30,310 nt of DNA from UBA1926 sp002337215 (GTDB lineage Bacteria; Planctomycetota; Phycisphaerae; Phycisphaerales; UBA1924): positions 1-30,310 of the forward strand of contig CAXBAF010000036.1 in NCBI GenBank assembly GCA_963973795.1. Direction: 5' to 3'. Positions 16,211 through 24,350 of the stretch are shown here, piece by piece. Both the position numbers and the translations under genes were made by a program. Every line of letters begins with the position of its first letter. Positions within the stretch are counted from its first letter, which is position 1. Below the pieces are notes generated by a model. It ran no database searches, was not told the origin of the DNA, and saw nothing but the letters and a program-made list of their open reading frames with translations.

Positions 16211-17533
16211 ATGCCGAGCGGCAGAATGTCATCCCGTGCGCATCACAGTTCCGACAGTCGCCGGACGGCTGAGCGGGGATCGCGTTCGACGGTCGCCTGC
16301 TTGCTCGCGAGCGTCGGGCTTCACGCGTTCGCGTTCGTGTGGATCTCGTCGGCGTGGGCGGGCGAGGTCGGGCCGCCGCGATCGTCGGACGCCGAACCCA
16401 CCCCCGAAGACGAATCGACACCGCCCCAGGACGAGTACCGGCTCGGGATCGAGTCGTCCAAGCGGGCCACGATCAATTGGCTGGGCTTCGCCGACCCGAC
16501 GCCCCACCGGGCATCGGAATCCGACATCGAGCAGGCGGCGCTCGTGATGTCAGCACCCGGATCACCCGAACCGCCCTCGGCACCGAGCCCCGCGGCCGAA
16601 GCCGTCGCGGCGTCGTCGGCGTCTGCCGCGGCGGAACCGAACGAACACGCGGAGACCGCGTCCGCGCAGCAGTCCGAGCCGGTCAGCCAATCCGATCTCG
16701 CCGCGAGCGCGGACGACGCAGACGCGGCCGCACCGGCGGGGGATGCCGCGAACGCAAACGCCGCGAGCACGACGGCGTCGGCGTTGCCGTCCGCCGAAAA
16801 CGCGGCGCCGGTCGTGCCCGACGTGGCGATGCAGGACAACGCCGCGACCGACGTGGTACCGAAGGTTTCCGAGCCGGACTCCGATGGCGGCAAGGGCGAT
16901 TCGCCGGATCGTGAAGCCGAGTCGGCGAGCGAGACGCCGTCGGAATCGGACGCCCCGGACGCTGCCGTTCAGGAGCCTTCGGATTCGACCGAACAGGCTG
17001 AGCAGGCCGGACAGGCCGAGCCGACCGAGACGATCGAGGCCGCGACGCCTGCCGATTCGTCGCAGGACGAACCGGATCCGAAAGAGCAGCCCGCGTCGCC
17101 GCCCGCGCCGCAGGGCGCGCAGGCGGGCGCGGACACCCTCGCGGGGATCCTGTCCGACCGGGAGTCGACGCCCACGAGCAAGCCTGTGGACATGACCGTC
17201 CGAGACTGGGGCAAGCCGGCGGCGGGCGAGGGCATCCGGGTCAACCCTGTGCGGCCTCGCTTCCCCGACACGCTCGCGGCGTTCAGGAATGTGCTGACCG
17301 CCGTCGTGCTCATCGACTTCGGGTCCGATGGTTTCGTGCGCGATGTCCGGTTCGAGGAGGTTACGATCCAGCGTCGTCGCGTCGTGCGGAACACCGGTTC
17401 GCCCGAGGCGGACCGGGTGCTGCGGAACAGCGTCTTCAACTGGACCGCGACCGGGGAACAGATCGACGCGCTTGCGGAGCGCGGACCAAAGGCGGTGATC
17501 ACGGTTCGGATGGATATGCGGATCACGCCCTGA
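16211..17533 (+). CDS. TonB-like energy-transducer protein
   Basis: This 440-residue protein has a basic N-terminus, a membrane anchor TVACLLASVGLHAFAFVWIS (27-46) with S34 and H38, matching the Ser-x3-His pattern of TonB's helix, and a long Ala/Glu/Pro/Asp-rich spacer (about 55-320) that could span the periplasm. The C-terminal 100 residues resemble a TonB domain: VNPVRPRFPDTLAAF, VVLIDFGSDGFVRDVRF, SPEADRVLRNSVFNW. The spacer is acidic, not the Pro-Lys type of E. coli TonB. It pairs with ExbD directly upstream. The start at 16211 has a poor SD; the ATG at 16226 is an alternative. Confidence 0.72.
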   Translation: MPSGRMSSRAHHSSDSRRTAERGSRSTVACLLASVGLHAFAFVWISSAWAGEVGPPRSSDAEPTPEDESTPPQDEYRLGIESSKRATINWLGFADPTPHRASESDIEQAALVMSAPGSPEPPSAPSPAAEAVAASSASAAAEPNEHAETASAQQSEPVSQSDLAASADDADAAAPAGDAANANAASTTASALPSAENAAPVVPDVAMQDNAATDVVPKVSEPDSDGGKGDSPDREAESASETPSESDAPDAAVQEPSDSTEQAEQAGQAEPTETIEAATPADSSQDEPDPKEQPASPPAPQGAQAGADTLAGILSDRESTPTSKPVDMTVRDWGKPAAGEGIRVNPVRPRFPDTLAAFRNVLTAVVLIDFGSDGFVRDVRFEEVTIQRRRVVRNTGSPEADRVLRNSVFNWTATGEQIDALAERGPKAVITVRMDMRITP

Positions 17534-17543
17534 GCGACGGGCC

Positions 17544-17560
17544 GCTCCCCGCAGGGGGGC
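17544..17560 (+). terminator. Hairpin and short direct repeats after the TonB-like gene
   Basis: GCTCCCC (17544-17550) pairs with GGGGGGC (17554-17560) around a GCA loop (one G-U pair), 11 bp after the stop. There is no T tail. It is followed by two short direct repeats (GATGCCGGAGA twice, then CGATGAAGTGC twice) before the next gene. Weak terminator candidate. Confidence 0.35.
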
Positions 17561-17647
17561 GCACAGATGCCGGAGAGATGCCGGAGAGCGATGAAGTGCG
17601 CTCCCGATGAAGTGCCCGAGACGGATCGCCGATAACACGGGAAGCCC

Positions 17648-18298
17648 ATGCGGATCGATCGGATGCTCAACCCCACGCACTCACAACACGTCCCGGCGGT
17701 GGTCCCGGCGGTGGTTGCGGCCTTGATCGCGTCGGGGGTGCCGTGCGCGTCTGCGTTCGGTCAGTCGGCAGGGTACAGCCCCGCGTACCTCGCGGGCAGC
17801 GCGTGGGACCGGCTCGAGCCCATCGACCCGGGGACGGCGGACGTCGGCCCCCTCGGGCTGCAGACCCGCGTGCTGCCGAACCAGATGCACTGCGACAGGG
17901 ATTTCAGCCTCCTCTACCGGGCGTTCACGCCCAACGGCGATCCGGTCTTCGCCCGCCGGGAAGCGGGGGTGACCGCCCTTTTCTCCAGGTCGGCCTACTT
18001 CGGCACGCCGAGCGGCGATGTCGCGATGATCCCCCCCGGCACGCGGTTCATCATCGGCGAGCCCGCGGCGGCATTCTCACAGAGCATCGGCCTGCTCGGC
18101 GAGCCGGTCGTGTTCACCGACCCCTCGCACGGGCTGCGGATCGATGGTCGGCTCCGGAGCCGGGCCGACGACGCGTGGCACAGCGGATCGGACGCCGCTC
18201 GTGCGGACGACCCCGGGGCCACGCCCCGGCGCGGGGTGGCGGAACTGCTCCGGCGGGCGGCTCGCAACGAGCGCCGGGCGACGGCGGATCAGCGCTGA
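17648..18298 (+). CDS. Secreted protein of unknown function
   Basis: This 216-residue protein has a signal peptide at 1-39 (VPAVVAALIASGVPCASAFG, cleavage near FGQ-SA). The mature protein includes QMHCDRDFSLLYRAFTPNG, ARREAGVTALFSRSAYFG, PPGTRFIIGEP and FSQSIGLLGEPVVF. There are no recognised catalytic motifs; the tail is Arg/Ala/Asp-rich. It is 114 bp after the TonB-like gene and is closed by the palindromic terminator at 18349. I do not recognise the family; a periplasmic role is inferred from the signal peptide. The start is ATG with a GGGAAG run upstream. Confidence 0.65.
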   Translation: MRIDRMLNPTHSQHVPAVVPAVVAALIASGVPCASAFGQSAGYSPAYLAGSAWDRLEPIDPGTADVGPLGLQTRVLPNQMHCDRDFSLLYRAFTPNGDPVFARREAGVTALFSRSAYFGTPSGDVAMIPPGTRFIIGEPAAAFSQSIGLLGEPVVFTDPSHGLRIDGRLRSRADDAWHSGSDAARADDPGATPRRGVAELLRRAARNERRATADQR

Positions 18299-18348
18299 CG
18301 CGCAGCCCGGCCCGCGAATACCCGGAACCCGGCCTCCTAAGACAAGAA

Positions 18349-18372
18349 AAAGCCCCGCGATCGCGGGGCTTT
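18349..18372. terminator. Bidirectional palindromic terminator
   Basis: This is a perfect 24-bp palindrome: AAAGCCCCGCGA and its reverse complement, flanked by A-rich bases on the left and TTTCT on the right. It lies between convergent genes (secreted protein on +, floA on -) and can terminate both. Confidence 0.85.
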
Positions 18373-18437
18373 CTGGTGGTGCTATTCGTGTGGGGGACTC
18401 ATCCCGGTCGTGCGTGGGATTCACCCACGGCGGGCGA

Positions 18438-19433
18438 TCAGTGCGACCCGCCCTCGGGGTTGGCGATCGAGTCCCGCATGTCCGTGTCGGCGACGACGTT
18501 CTTCATGCGGTAATAGTCCATGATGCCCATGTTGCCGCTCCGGAACGCCTCGGCCATCGCCTTGGGGACCTCGGCCTCGGCGAGCACGACGAGCGCCTTG
18601 TTCTTCTGCTCCTCGGCCTTGAACTCCTGCTCCTGGGCCATCGCCATCGCGCGGCGCTGCTCGGCCTCGGCCTGGAACCGCTTGGTGTCCGCCTCGGCCT
18701 GATCGCCCTGCAGCGAGGCACCGATGTTCTCGCCCACGTCCACATCCGCGATATCGATCGAGAGAATCTCGAACGCGGTGCCCGCATCGAGCCCGCGTGC
18801 CATCACCGTCTTGGAGATGTTGTCGGGGTTCTCGAGGACGTCCTTGTGGGTGTTGGCCGAACCGATCGAGGAGACGATGCCCTCGCCCACACGGGCGACG
18901 ATCGTTTCTTCCGTCGCACCGCCGACGAGCCTCGCGAGGTTCGTGCGGACCGTCACCCGCGCCCGGGCCTTGAGCTGGATGCCGTCCTTCGCAACCGCGT
19001 CGATCGTGGTCTTGCCGCCCTCGCGGCTCGGGCAGTCGATGACCTTGGGGTTCACCGACGTGTTCACGGCGTCGAGGATGTCACGCCCGGCGAGATCGAT
19101 CGCGCAGGCCGTGTCCCAGCCCAGTTCGATCCGGGCTTTCTGTGCCGCGATGATGGCGCTGGTCACGTTGGTGACCCGCCCGCCCGCGAGGTAGTGCTCT
19201 TCGAGCTGAGCCGTCGAGATCGGGATGCCGGCGCGGACGGCGCGGATCCGGCTGTAGACGATCACGCGTGCGTCCACCTTCCGGAACCGCATCCCGATGA
19301 GGTCGCCCAGGCCCACGCGTGCTTTCGACAGCAACGCCTGGAACCAGAGCCCAAAGAATTGCAGCAGGAACACCAACAAGACGATGGCGATCAGCGAGCC
19401 AACGATGATTCCGGCGATAAGGAGCGGGTCCAA
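18438..19433 (-). CDS. floA: Flotillin-like protein FloA
   Basis: This 331-residue protein matches FloA length. It has an N-terminal membrane hairpin or anchor (IIVGSLIAIVLLVFLLQFFGL, 9-29), then the SPFH-like region with the FloA phrases ARVGLGDLIGMRFRKVD and NVTSAIIAAQKARIEL. A C-terminal Ala/Glu/Gln-rich coiled coil follows (about 245-300: EADTKRFQAEAEQRRAMAMA). FloA scaffolds functional membrane microdomains with NfeD partners. The start codon is TTG at 19433, read from CAA on the + strand, with GGAG 8-9 nt upstream; no earlier in-frame start is better. It is last in the nfeD-nfeD-floA operon. Confidence 0.94.
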   Translation of the reverse strand: MDPLLIAGIIVGSLIAIVLLVFLLQFFGLWFQALLSKARVGLGDLIGMRFRKVDARVIVYSRIRAVRAGIPISTAQLEEHYLAGGRVTNVTSAIIAAQKARIELGWDTACAIDLAGRDILDAVNTSVNPKVIDCPSREGGKTTIDAVAKDGIQLKARARVTVRTNLARLVGGATEETIVARVGEGIVSSIGSANTHKDVLENPDNISKTVMARGLDAGTAFEILSIDIADVDVGENIGASLQGDQAEADTKRFQAEAEQRRAMAMAQEQEFKAEEQKNKALVVLAEAEVPKAMAEAFRSGNMGIMDYYRMKNVVADTDMRDSIANPEGGSH

Positions 19434-19498
19434 GGAGTGATCTCCGTTCGTGAGTTCTCAGGGTCGTACGGAAGCAGTATAAGCGCCGAAGAGCCGGG

Positions 19499-20014
19499 TC
19501 AGGCCCGCCGGACTTTTAACTCCAGCCCGCTCGCGCTCGTGACCACGATGCGCTCGCCGGCCTCGATCCAATCGTGCTCGGCCAGGGCCTCGAACGACTC
19601 GGTCTCCGAGCCGATCTCGATCTCGACCTCGCCCACGGGCCGCATGTCGGCGAGCGCGATGCCCTCCAGCCCCACGAGGGCCTTGCGACGCATGAGCGTG
19701 TCCCGCTCGGCGTCGCGGACCGCCTCGAGTTCCTCGTCCGTCCGCCCGCCCAGAATCGCCCTGCCGACGGGGGTGTTGGGCAACATTTTGAAGCCCCACG
19801 CGAGCGCCATCGGCCCGAGCACGAGCACCGCGAGCAGCCCGATGATGCCCCAGGTCGTCTCGTAGCGCCACAGCATGCCGATGCCCGCGATGGCGCAGAT
19901 CGCGCTGACGACCGTGATGATGCCGCCCGAGGGCACGAAGACCTCGACGACCAGAAGGATGATCGAGAGCGCGAGCAGCGCCAGACCCCAGATCAAGAGC
20001 TCGTCACCACTCAT
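19499..20014 (-). CDS. Short NfeD-family membrane protein
   Basis: This 171-residue protein has three or four membrane segments: LLIWGLALLALSIILLVVEV (6-25), GIITVVSAICAIAGIGML and GIIGLLAVLVLGPMALAWGF. A soluble C-terminal OB-like domain follows (LVGLEGIALADMRPVGEVEI, ERIVVTSASGLELKVRRA). This is the NfeD1a/NfeD-like layout that associates with flotillins. Its ATG overlaps the stop of the long NfeD gene (ATGA), and it precedes floA by 65 bp, so all three are probably one transcript. Confidence 0.85.
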   Translation of the reverse strand: MSGDELLIWGLALLALSIILLVVEVFVPSGGIITVVSAICAIAGIGMLWRYETTWGIIGLLAVLVLGPMALAWGFKMLPNTPVGRAILGGRTDEELEAVRDAERDTLMRRKALVGLEGIALADMRPVGEVEIEIGSETESFEALAEHDWIEAGERIVVTSASGLELKVRRA

Positions 20015-21978
20015 GCGTTCTCCCGCCCATCCGGCGTGCGTTCTGGACCATCATCCTGCGTTCCGGCACGCTCACGCGCGGGGCGGACGACCCAGCTGAA
20101 CCCGCGCCGGGCGACGACCTCGACCGGGTCGCCGTCCTCGATGTACCCGCGCTCCGCGATCGCGTCGACCATCTCACCGTTGAACAGCGCCCGCCCTGAG
20201 GGCCTGAGGTCGGACGCGGCGACACCCCGATCGCCCGGCGCGACGCTCGAGTCGTCCTCGGGCTCCATCGCCATGATGGGCGAGTCGGACTCTTCGCTCG
20301 ACACATCGGCGAGCACGAGCCGGCTCAGCAGCGGGAGGGATCCGAAGTGTTTGCTGAGGAAAAAGATCGCGACCGCGGCGGCGGACGTCGAGAGCAGGAC
20401 GGTCGCGACACCACCGAACAGGTCGTCGCTGCTGGCCGGGCTGAAGAGCCCGCCGCTGCCGTCGGGGATGAAGGTGCCGACCATGCCGGCGAAGAGCGCG
20501 ACGACCCCGATGATGCCGAAGACGCCGAACCCGGGGAAGACCAGCAACTCGAGGAGCAGGCAGACGACGCCGATGCTGATCGCGGCGAGTTCCCACCAGC
20601 CCGCCATGCCCACGAGCATGGGCGGGGCGAGGAGCCCCACGAGCGCGGCGCCCGCGACCGCGCCCGGAACGACCAGCCCGGGGCTCGCCATCTCGATGAA
20701 CAGCCCGACAAGCAGCACGACGATGAGCACGCCGCGGGCGATGGGGTTCATCATCGCCTTGACCATGTTCTCCGACCAGGTGGGCTCGGTGCGGACGAGT
20801 TCCTTGCCGCCGAAGAACGCGAGCAGTTCGGCGTCGTCGCCGATGAGCCGGCTCGTGAACCCGTACGCCAGCAGCTGATCGTCGGTCAGCACGATGGGCC
20901 CCGTCCCGTCGGCGATGTAGCGCGGGTTGATGAATCGCCCCCGGTCGGCCTCCGTGAAGTTCGGCCTCGTGGACGGGGCGGTCAGGCCCTGGCTCGCCGA
21001 GTCGGTGAGGTCGGCGACGGTGGGGCTCGCGGGCCGGAAGGGCATGCCCTCGCCCGAGGGCGGGGTCTGGAGCGGGTCGCTCTGGGTGCCGCTCGGGGCG
21101 GCCTCGTCGTCCTCGGCCCGGTCATCCGAATCGGGGTCCGAATCGGGGTTGCCGTCGTCTGTCTCGGGGCCCTTTTCCGGATCTGTCTCCGGATCTGTCC
21201 CGGGGTTTGTGCCGGGGTTTGGCGCAGCGGCCGGGGCAGCGGCGTTGCCTTGGGTGCTTGCCCGCCCGCCGGTCACGCTGGTCAGCGCGGGCTTGCCGCG
21301 CGGCGGGTCGCCCTCGAAGAGCGTTCTGTACTCCGCCTCGTTGATGAACCAGATGTCGCCGGTCTGGGAATCCTCGACGCTCCACAGCTCGATCCCGTCC
21401 ACGACCATCGCCTGGACGAGGAACTCGTCGTACCCGTTGCGGCGGGCCGAGTCGGCGACCTCGGTGAGCAGCGGGGGGAGGAACTTTGTCCGCTCGTCGG
21501 GGCTGAGCCCGCGCACGCCCTGTGGGCCGAACGTGATCGGGAACGCGTCGCCCATGCGGGCGGGGACCGACGTCACCAGTTCGCGGCAGGCGAGCGCGAC
21601 GATCGCGCCGCCCGAATAGGCGTCGGTGTTGACCCAGGCGACGGTGTTCTTGATCGACGAGCCCTTGATGGCGTTGCAGATCTCGAGGACCGCGCCGACC
21701 TCGCCGCCCGGCGAATCGACCTCGATCACGATCGCGTCCGCCCCGCTCGACTCGGCCTGCTCGATCCGGCGCTTCACGCTCCGCTCGGTCCACTGGTCGA
21801 TCGCGCCCGCGAGCGTGATGACCACGACCCGGTCGGCCTGCCTGCCCGCCGGCACGGAGAGCCCGGCCGCCTTCTGCTGGTCGGCGGCTTCGGACACGCT
21901 CTGGGCGAAGGCCGGCCCGATGGCGCACACCGCGAGCGATGTCATCAGCAGGAGCCGAACCCAGTTCACCGATCGCAT
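20011..21978 (-). CDS. Long NfeD protein with ClpP-class serine protease domain
   Basis: This 655-residue protein has a signal peptide at 1-26 (LLLMTSLAVCAIGPAFAQ). A ClpP/SppA-like domain (about 45-230) shows VVVITLAGAIDQWTERSV, VIEVDSPGGEVGAVLEI and NTDAYSGGAIVALAC, where the serine takes the place of the family nucleophile. A Pro/Asp/Glu/Gly-rich linker (about 250-325) includes repeats such as DPETDPEKGPETD. Four membrane segments follow, then a C-terminal OB domain (SGRALFNGEMVDAIAERG). This is the NfeD1b type, a membrane protease partnered with flotillin/stomatin. The ATG at 21978 has a strong SD (GGGAGGG); upstream in-frame ATG lacks one. Confidence 0.88.
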   Translation of the reverse strand: MRSVNWVRLLLMTSLAVCAIGPAFAQSVSEAADQQKAAGLSVPAGRQADRVVVITLAGAIDQWTERSVKRRIEQAESSGADAIVIEVDSPGGEVGAVLEICNAIKGSSIKNTVAWVNTDAYSGGAIVALACRELVTSVPARMGDAFPITFGPQGVRGLSPDERTKFLPPLLTEVADSARRNGYDEFLVQAMVVDGIELWSVEDSQTGDIWFINEAEYRTLFEGDPPRGKPALTSVTGGRASTQGNAAAPAAAPNPGTNPGTDPETDPEKGPETDDGNPDSDPDSDDRAEDDEAAPSGTQSDPLQTPPSGEGMPFRPASPTVADLTDSASQGLTAPSTRPNFTEADRGRFINPRYIADGTGPIVLTDDQLLAYGFTSRLIGDDAELLAFFGGKELVRTEPTWSENMVKAMMNPIARGVLIVVLLVGLFIEMASPGLVVPGAVAGAALVGLLAPPMLVGMAGWWELAAISIGVVCLLLELLVFPGFGVFGIIGVVALFAGMVGTFIPDGSGGLFSPASSDDLFGGVATVLLSTSAAAVAIFFLSKHFGSLPLLSRLVLADVSSEESDSPIMAMEPEDDSSVAPGDRGVAASDLRPSGRALFNGEMVDAIAERGYIEDGDPVEVVARRGFSWVVRPARERAGTQDDGPERTPDGRENA

Positions 21979-22207
21979 CGAGACCCTCCCGCGGCGCCGG
22001 GGGAACGGTTCGGGCCCGAGGCCCGGTCCGGCGCGATACCCGAGCATACTTGTTTGGATTCCGCCCGTCCTCTTGCAAATCCCGCCGGCGCGCCAAACCG
22101 ACCCTTGGTCTGCCGGTCCGCGTGCCCGACACCCCGCCGGTTCGTGCGCACACGCCGGGGCGATGCGGGCCCGGGGCGGGGGATCGGGCCCGGATCTTCC
22201 TGGCGAT

Positions 22208-22741
22208 TCATGAGGCCGGGAACGATTCTTCGACGCGCCAGGAGATGCCGGCCGGGTCGGTGCAGTCGATGTGGAGCGCGAAGAAGCCGGGGCGGTTCTT
22301 GCCCCCGTCGTGCTCGATGATCATGGGCCAGATGACCTTGCGGTCGGTTTCGGGCAGCGCGAGCGATTCGAGGTCGTCGGGGTGGTGCCACGCGAGCCGG
22401 CCCTCGGGGATGGTCTGCTCGGGGACTTCGTCGACCGAACTGACCGCGCCCAGCACGCGGTAGTAGAACAGCAGCCAGTGGCCCGCCCCCTCGAAGGCGG
22501 TCTCGGCGATCAGCCCGCCCAGGTGGAGGCGGTCGAGGGGGAGCGTGATGCCCGCTTCCTCCATGATCTCCCGCTGGGCGCACTGCGCGGGGCTCTCCCC
22601 CGTGTGCATGTCGAGCTTGCCCCCGATCGGGCTGCACAGCCCCTTGTTGGGCGATCGCTCGCGGTGGATCAGCAGGATGCGGCCCTGCTCGTCGCGGATA
22701 TCGCAGAGGCAGGCGAGTTTGTAAGGCAGTGGCTCGGGCAT
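22208..22741 (-). CDS. NUDIX hydrolase
   Basis: This 177-residue protein has a Nudix box GGKLDMHTGESPAQCAQREI followed by MEEAGI. The RE..EE metal-binding core is intact, but the first loop is two residues longer than the GX5E consensus and has Asp in place of the usual first Glu. Nudix enzymes cleave nucleoside diphosphates linked to another moiety; substrate cannot be told. Upstream residues (ACLCDIRDEQGRILLIHRER) form the usual first strands; SWRVEESFPAS ends the protein. There is no SD; TACCAT lies 8 nt before the ATG. It stands alone between the floA operon and the repeat at 22794. Confidence 0.88.
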   Translation of the reverse strand: MPEPLPYKLACLCDIRDEQGRILLIHRERSPNKGLCSPIGGKLDMHTGESPAQCAQREIMEEAGITLPLDRLHLGGLIAETAFEGAGHWLLFYYRVLGAVSSVDEVPEQTIPEGRLAWHHPDDLESLALPETDRKVIWPMIIEHDGGKNRPGFFALHIDCTDPAGISWRVEESFPAS

Positions 22742-22793
22742 GGGACGCGATGGTAGGGGACGGGGGGCGTGCGGGGCCTCCGGTCTCGGCCGA

Positions 22794-22927
22794 GTGCCAC
22801 GGTGAAGCCGCGGAGCGGGTTTACCGTGATGATCGTCGACAATCGAAGAACCCGGAGAAGGCTTCGCCGTCTCCGGGGCACCCGCGTTCGGTGGACCCGT
22901 CTGCGGGGCACCCGGGCCGGGGTGCGG
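22794..22927. repeat. Two-hairpin repeat, diverged single copy
   Basis: Hairpin R1 (22798-22828) is CACGGTGA..CCGC-GGA-GCGG..TTACCGTG. Then there are exactly 22 nt, then R2 (22851-22877) CCCGGAGA.GGC-TTC-GCC.TCTCCGGG, then three to four 15-bp minisatellite units. It is the same family as the units at 28101-28665. Differences from those copies either keep pairing (a C-to-T change in R1 gives G-U) or fall in the loop (TTC for TGC in R2). Confidence 0.85.
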
Positions 22928-23014
22928 TGTGGGACGCGGAAATGCAAGGCCGCCAAGGCCGCCGGGGCCCGGGGGTGGGGGGGTGGCGGTCTTGGGCCAT
23001 GTGTTGAGAGTCTT

Positions 23015-23062
23015 GGTCTGCGTCTGGGTCTGCGTCTGGGTCTGCGTCTGGGTCGGCGTCGG
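23015..23062. repeat. 12-bp tandem repeat downstream of mqnD
   Basis: Three perfect copies of GGTCTGCGTCTG (23015-23050) are followed by a fourth degenerate one, GGTCGGCGTCGG. The unit itself is an imperfect double of a 6-mer. It lies 18 bp after the mqnD stop on that gene's downstream side. Confidence 0.85.
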
Positions 23063-23080
23063 GGTCGGGAGCCGGTGCGG

Positions 23081-24097
23081 TCAGAGCACCGTGATCCCGT
23101 CGCAGCGGGGGACGAACCCGCGTTGGGCTCCCATGCCCAGGAAGACCCGCAGCGCCCGCTCGCCCCGCTCGCCCATGTCCACGCTCAGCCGGCTGACGTA
23201 CATGCCCAGGTACCGCTCGACGAGCGCATCGTCGTTCCACTCGGGCCGGCCCTCGCTGTGCAGACGGAGGTACGCCTTGCTCTCCTCGAGGTGCTCGGTC
23301 GCGTAGCGCACGCTGGCCGACAGCAGCCCGCTGACCTCGGCGCACGAGCCCGGGCCGAACCGGTCGTCGAGGTCCCGCCGCAGGACGTTGAGCCCCAGAG
23401 GGAGCGGGAGTTGCGCGCCGGGATCGGGCTGATTGCCCGCCCACCATTCACCGAGGTTCGCCACCTCGCGCAGGCCCATGTCGGCGAACGTCAGTTGCGC
23501 CTCGTGGATCAGCAGACCCGCGTCGGCGTGGCCCCCGAGCACCCGGCCCGGCACATCGCTGAACAGCACGGCCTCGTGCTCGAACCCGCGATCGCCCCCG
23601 CCTTCACCCTCGCCATCACCCAGCATCATCGAGAGCGTCAGGAACGCGCTGGTCCCCGTCCCGGGAACCGCGATCCGGGTGCCCTTGAGGTCGTCGATCG
23701 AGCGGATCGGCGAGTCGGTGCGGACGACAACCCGCGGGCCGTAGCCTTCCCCGAACGATCCGCCGCAGCGGGTGATCGCCCAGCGGTCGGCGATGAGCGG
23801 GTAGGTCGCCGCGGAGATCGCGGTGATGTCGAAGCCGATGCCCTGCCTGTTCCGGTAGGCGTCGCCGCCGTCTCGCACCAGCGCGTTGAGGGCTTCCACG
23901 TCCTCGCCGGTGGTCTCGACGCGGAACCGTTCGCTCGTGACGCGCGGACGGCCCAACTCGCCCGCCACGGGTTCGCCGGACGGATCGCGCATCCCCGTCA
24001 GCGGCCACCACATGACCAGGTCGTCGGAGTCGGGGGAGTGCGCGAGCCGGAGGGTGTGCGGCGGGTCGGCCTGCTGCTGGGTGCTGGGTGCGGACAT
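23081..24097 (-). CDS. mqnD: 1,4-dihydroxy-6-naphthoate synthase (menaquinone, futalosine pathway)
   Basis: This 338-residue protein looks like the periplasmic-binding-fold enzyme MqnD, which converts cyclic dehypoxanthine futalosine to 1,4-dihydroxy-6-naphthoate. Visible hallmarks are LRLAHSPDSDDLVMWWPL (16-33), DITAISAATYPLIADRWAI, CGGSFGEGYGPRVVV, GTRIAVPGTGTSAFLTL, HEAQLTF and LPLPLGLNVLRRDL. It is some 50 residues longer than typical MqnD, mainly through an N-terminal tail and a Gly/Glu-rich insert (GDGEGEGGGDRGFEHE). Other mqn genes are absent from the window. The ATG at 24097 has no SD; TAGCGT lies 6 nt upstream. Confidence 0.82.
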   Translation of the reverse strand: MSAPSTQQQADPPHTLRLAHSPDSDDLVMWWPLTGMRDPSGEPVAGELGRPRVTSERFRVETTGEDVEALNALVRDGGDAYRNRQGIGFDITAISAATYPLIADRWAITRCGGSFGEGYGPRVVVRTDSPIRSIDDLKGTRIAVPGTGTSAFLTLSMMLGDGEGEGGGDRGFEHEAVLFSDVPGRVLGGHADAGLLIHEAQLTFADMGLREVANLGEWWAGNQPDPGAQLPLPLGLNVLRRDLDDRFGPGSCAEVSGLLSASVRYATEHLEESKAYLRLHSEGRPEWNDDALVERYLGMYVSRLSVDMGERGERALRVFLGMGAQRGFVPRCDGITVL

Positions 24098-24128
24098 GCC
24101 AGGACGCTAGGCGTTCCGGGGCCGGACG

Positions 24129-24247
24129 CGCGACGCGGGAATTTTTCCCGGGTCGCGAATCGGCCTCAGCCGGCGATCCGAAACCATCGCAAATCCGCTT
24201 TTGTTTGGGGGCGACCTTTCTGTTCCGGGGGTCGCTCCCTTTTTTTT
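24129..24247 (+). ncRNA. Candidate small RNA ending in an orphan terminator
   Basis: On the + strand, where no + gene exists nearby, three stems occur in a row. CGCGAC.CGGGAA / TTCCCG.GTCGCG (24129-24157) is 12 bp with a G-G mismatch and TTT loop. CGGC-CTCA-GCCG follows at about 24163-24174. The terminator at 24207-24247 comes last. The 5' end and promoter were not identified, so the start given is only that of the first stem. It would run divergently from mqnD. Confidence 0.4.
24207..24247 (+). terminator. Intrinsic terminator on + strand without a + gene
   Basis: GGGGGCGACC (24207-24216) pairs with GGTCGCTCCC (24230-24239), one G-U wobble, 13-nt loop, followed by eight T (24240-24247). On the minus strand the run becomes A's before the stem, so it does not serve the leftward genes on either side. 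Confidence 0.75.
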
Positions 24248-24269
24248 GCTGCGGTTTGTGGATGACGCG

Positions 24270-24318
24270 GACCTGTTTTTCGCCCGATCTGCTCTTCGCC
24301 CGACCTGTTCTCCGGCCC
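24270..24318. repeat. 16-bp imperfect tandem repeat
   Basis: Three near copies lie in a row: GACCTGTTTTTCGCCC, GATCTGCTCTTCGCCC and GACCTGTTCTCCGGCCC. They are followed by a doubled GCGTCCGGCCC-like stretch that runs to the stop of the secretin-like gene. Confidence 0.7.
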
Positions 24319-24350
24319 GCGTCCGGCCCGCGTCTGGCCGGGAGCGTCGA

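Larger units (their letters stand above)
22742..23080. other. Gene-free stretch with a repeat-family copy and a 12-bp tandem repeat
   Basis: This stretch lies between the NUDIX start and the mqnD stop, both on the minus strand. It contains one diverged unit of the two-hairpin repeat (22794-22927), a G-rich stretch and a 12-bp tandem repeat (23015-23062). No gene with its own start signals is visible; reading frames crossing it are low-complexity shadows. Confidence 0.6.

Noticed and set aside
16265..17180. Alternate-frame frames over the TonB spacer as genes
   Set aside because: The Ala/Glu/Pro-rich coding strand produces Arg-rich shadows in other frames; none has an SD or domain.
24129..24247. 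Riboswitch controlling the secretin-like or mqnD gene
   Set aside because: The terminator faces the + strand while both genes read leftward, so it cannot attenuate either.
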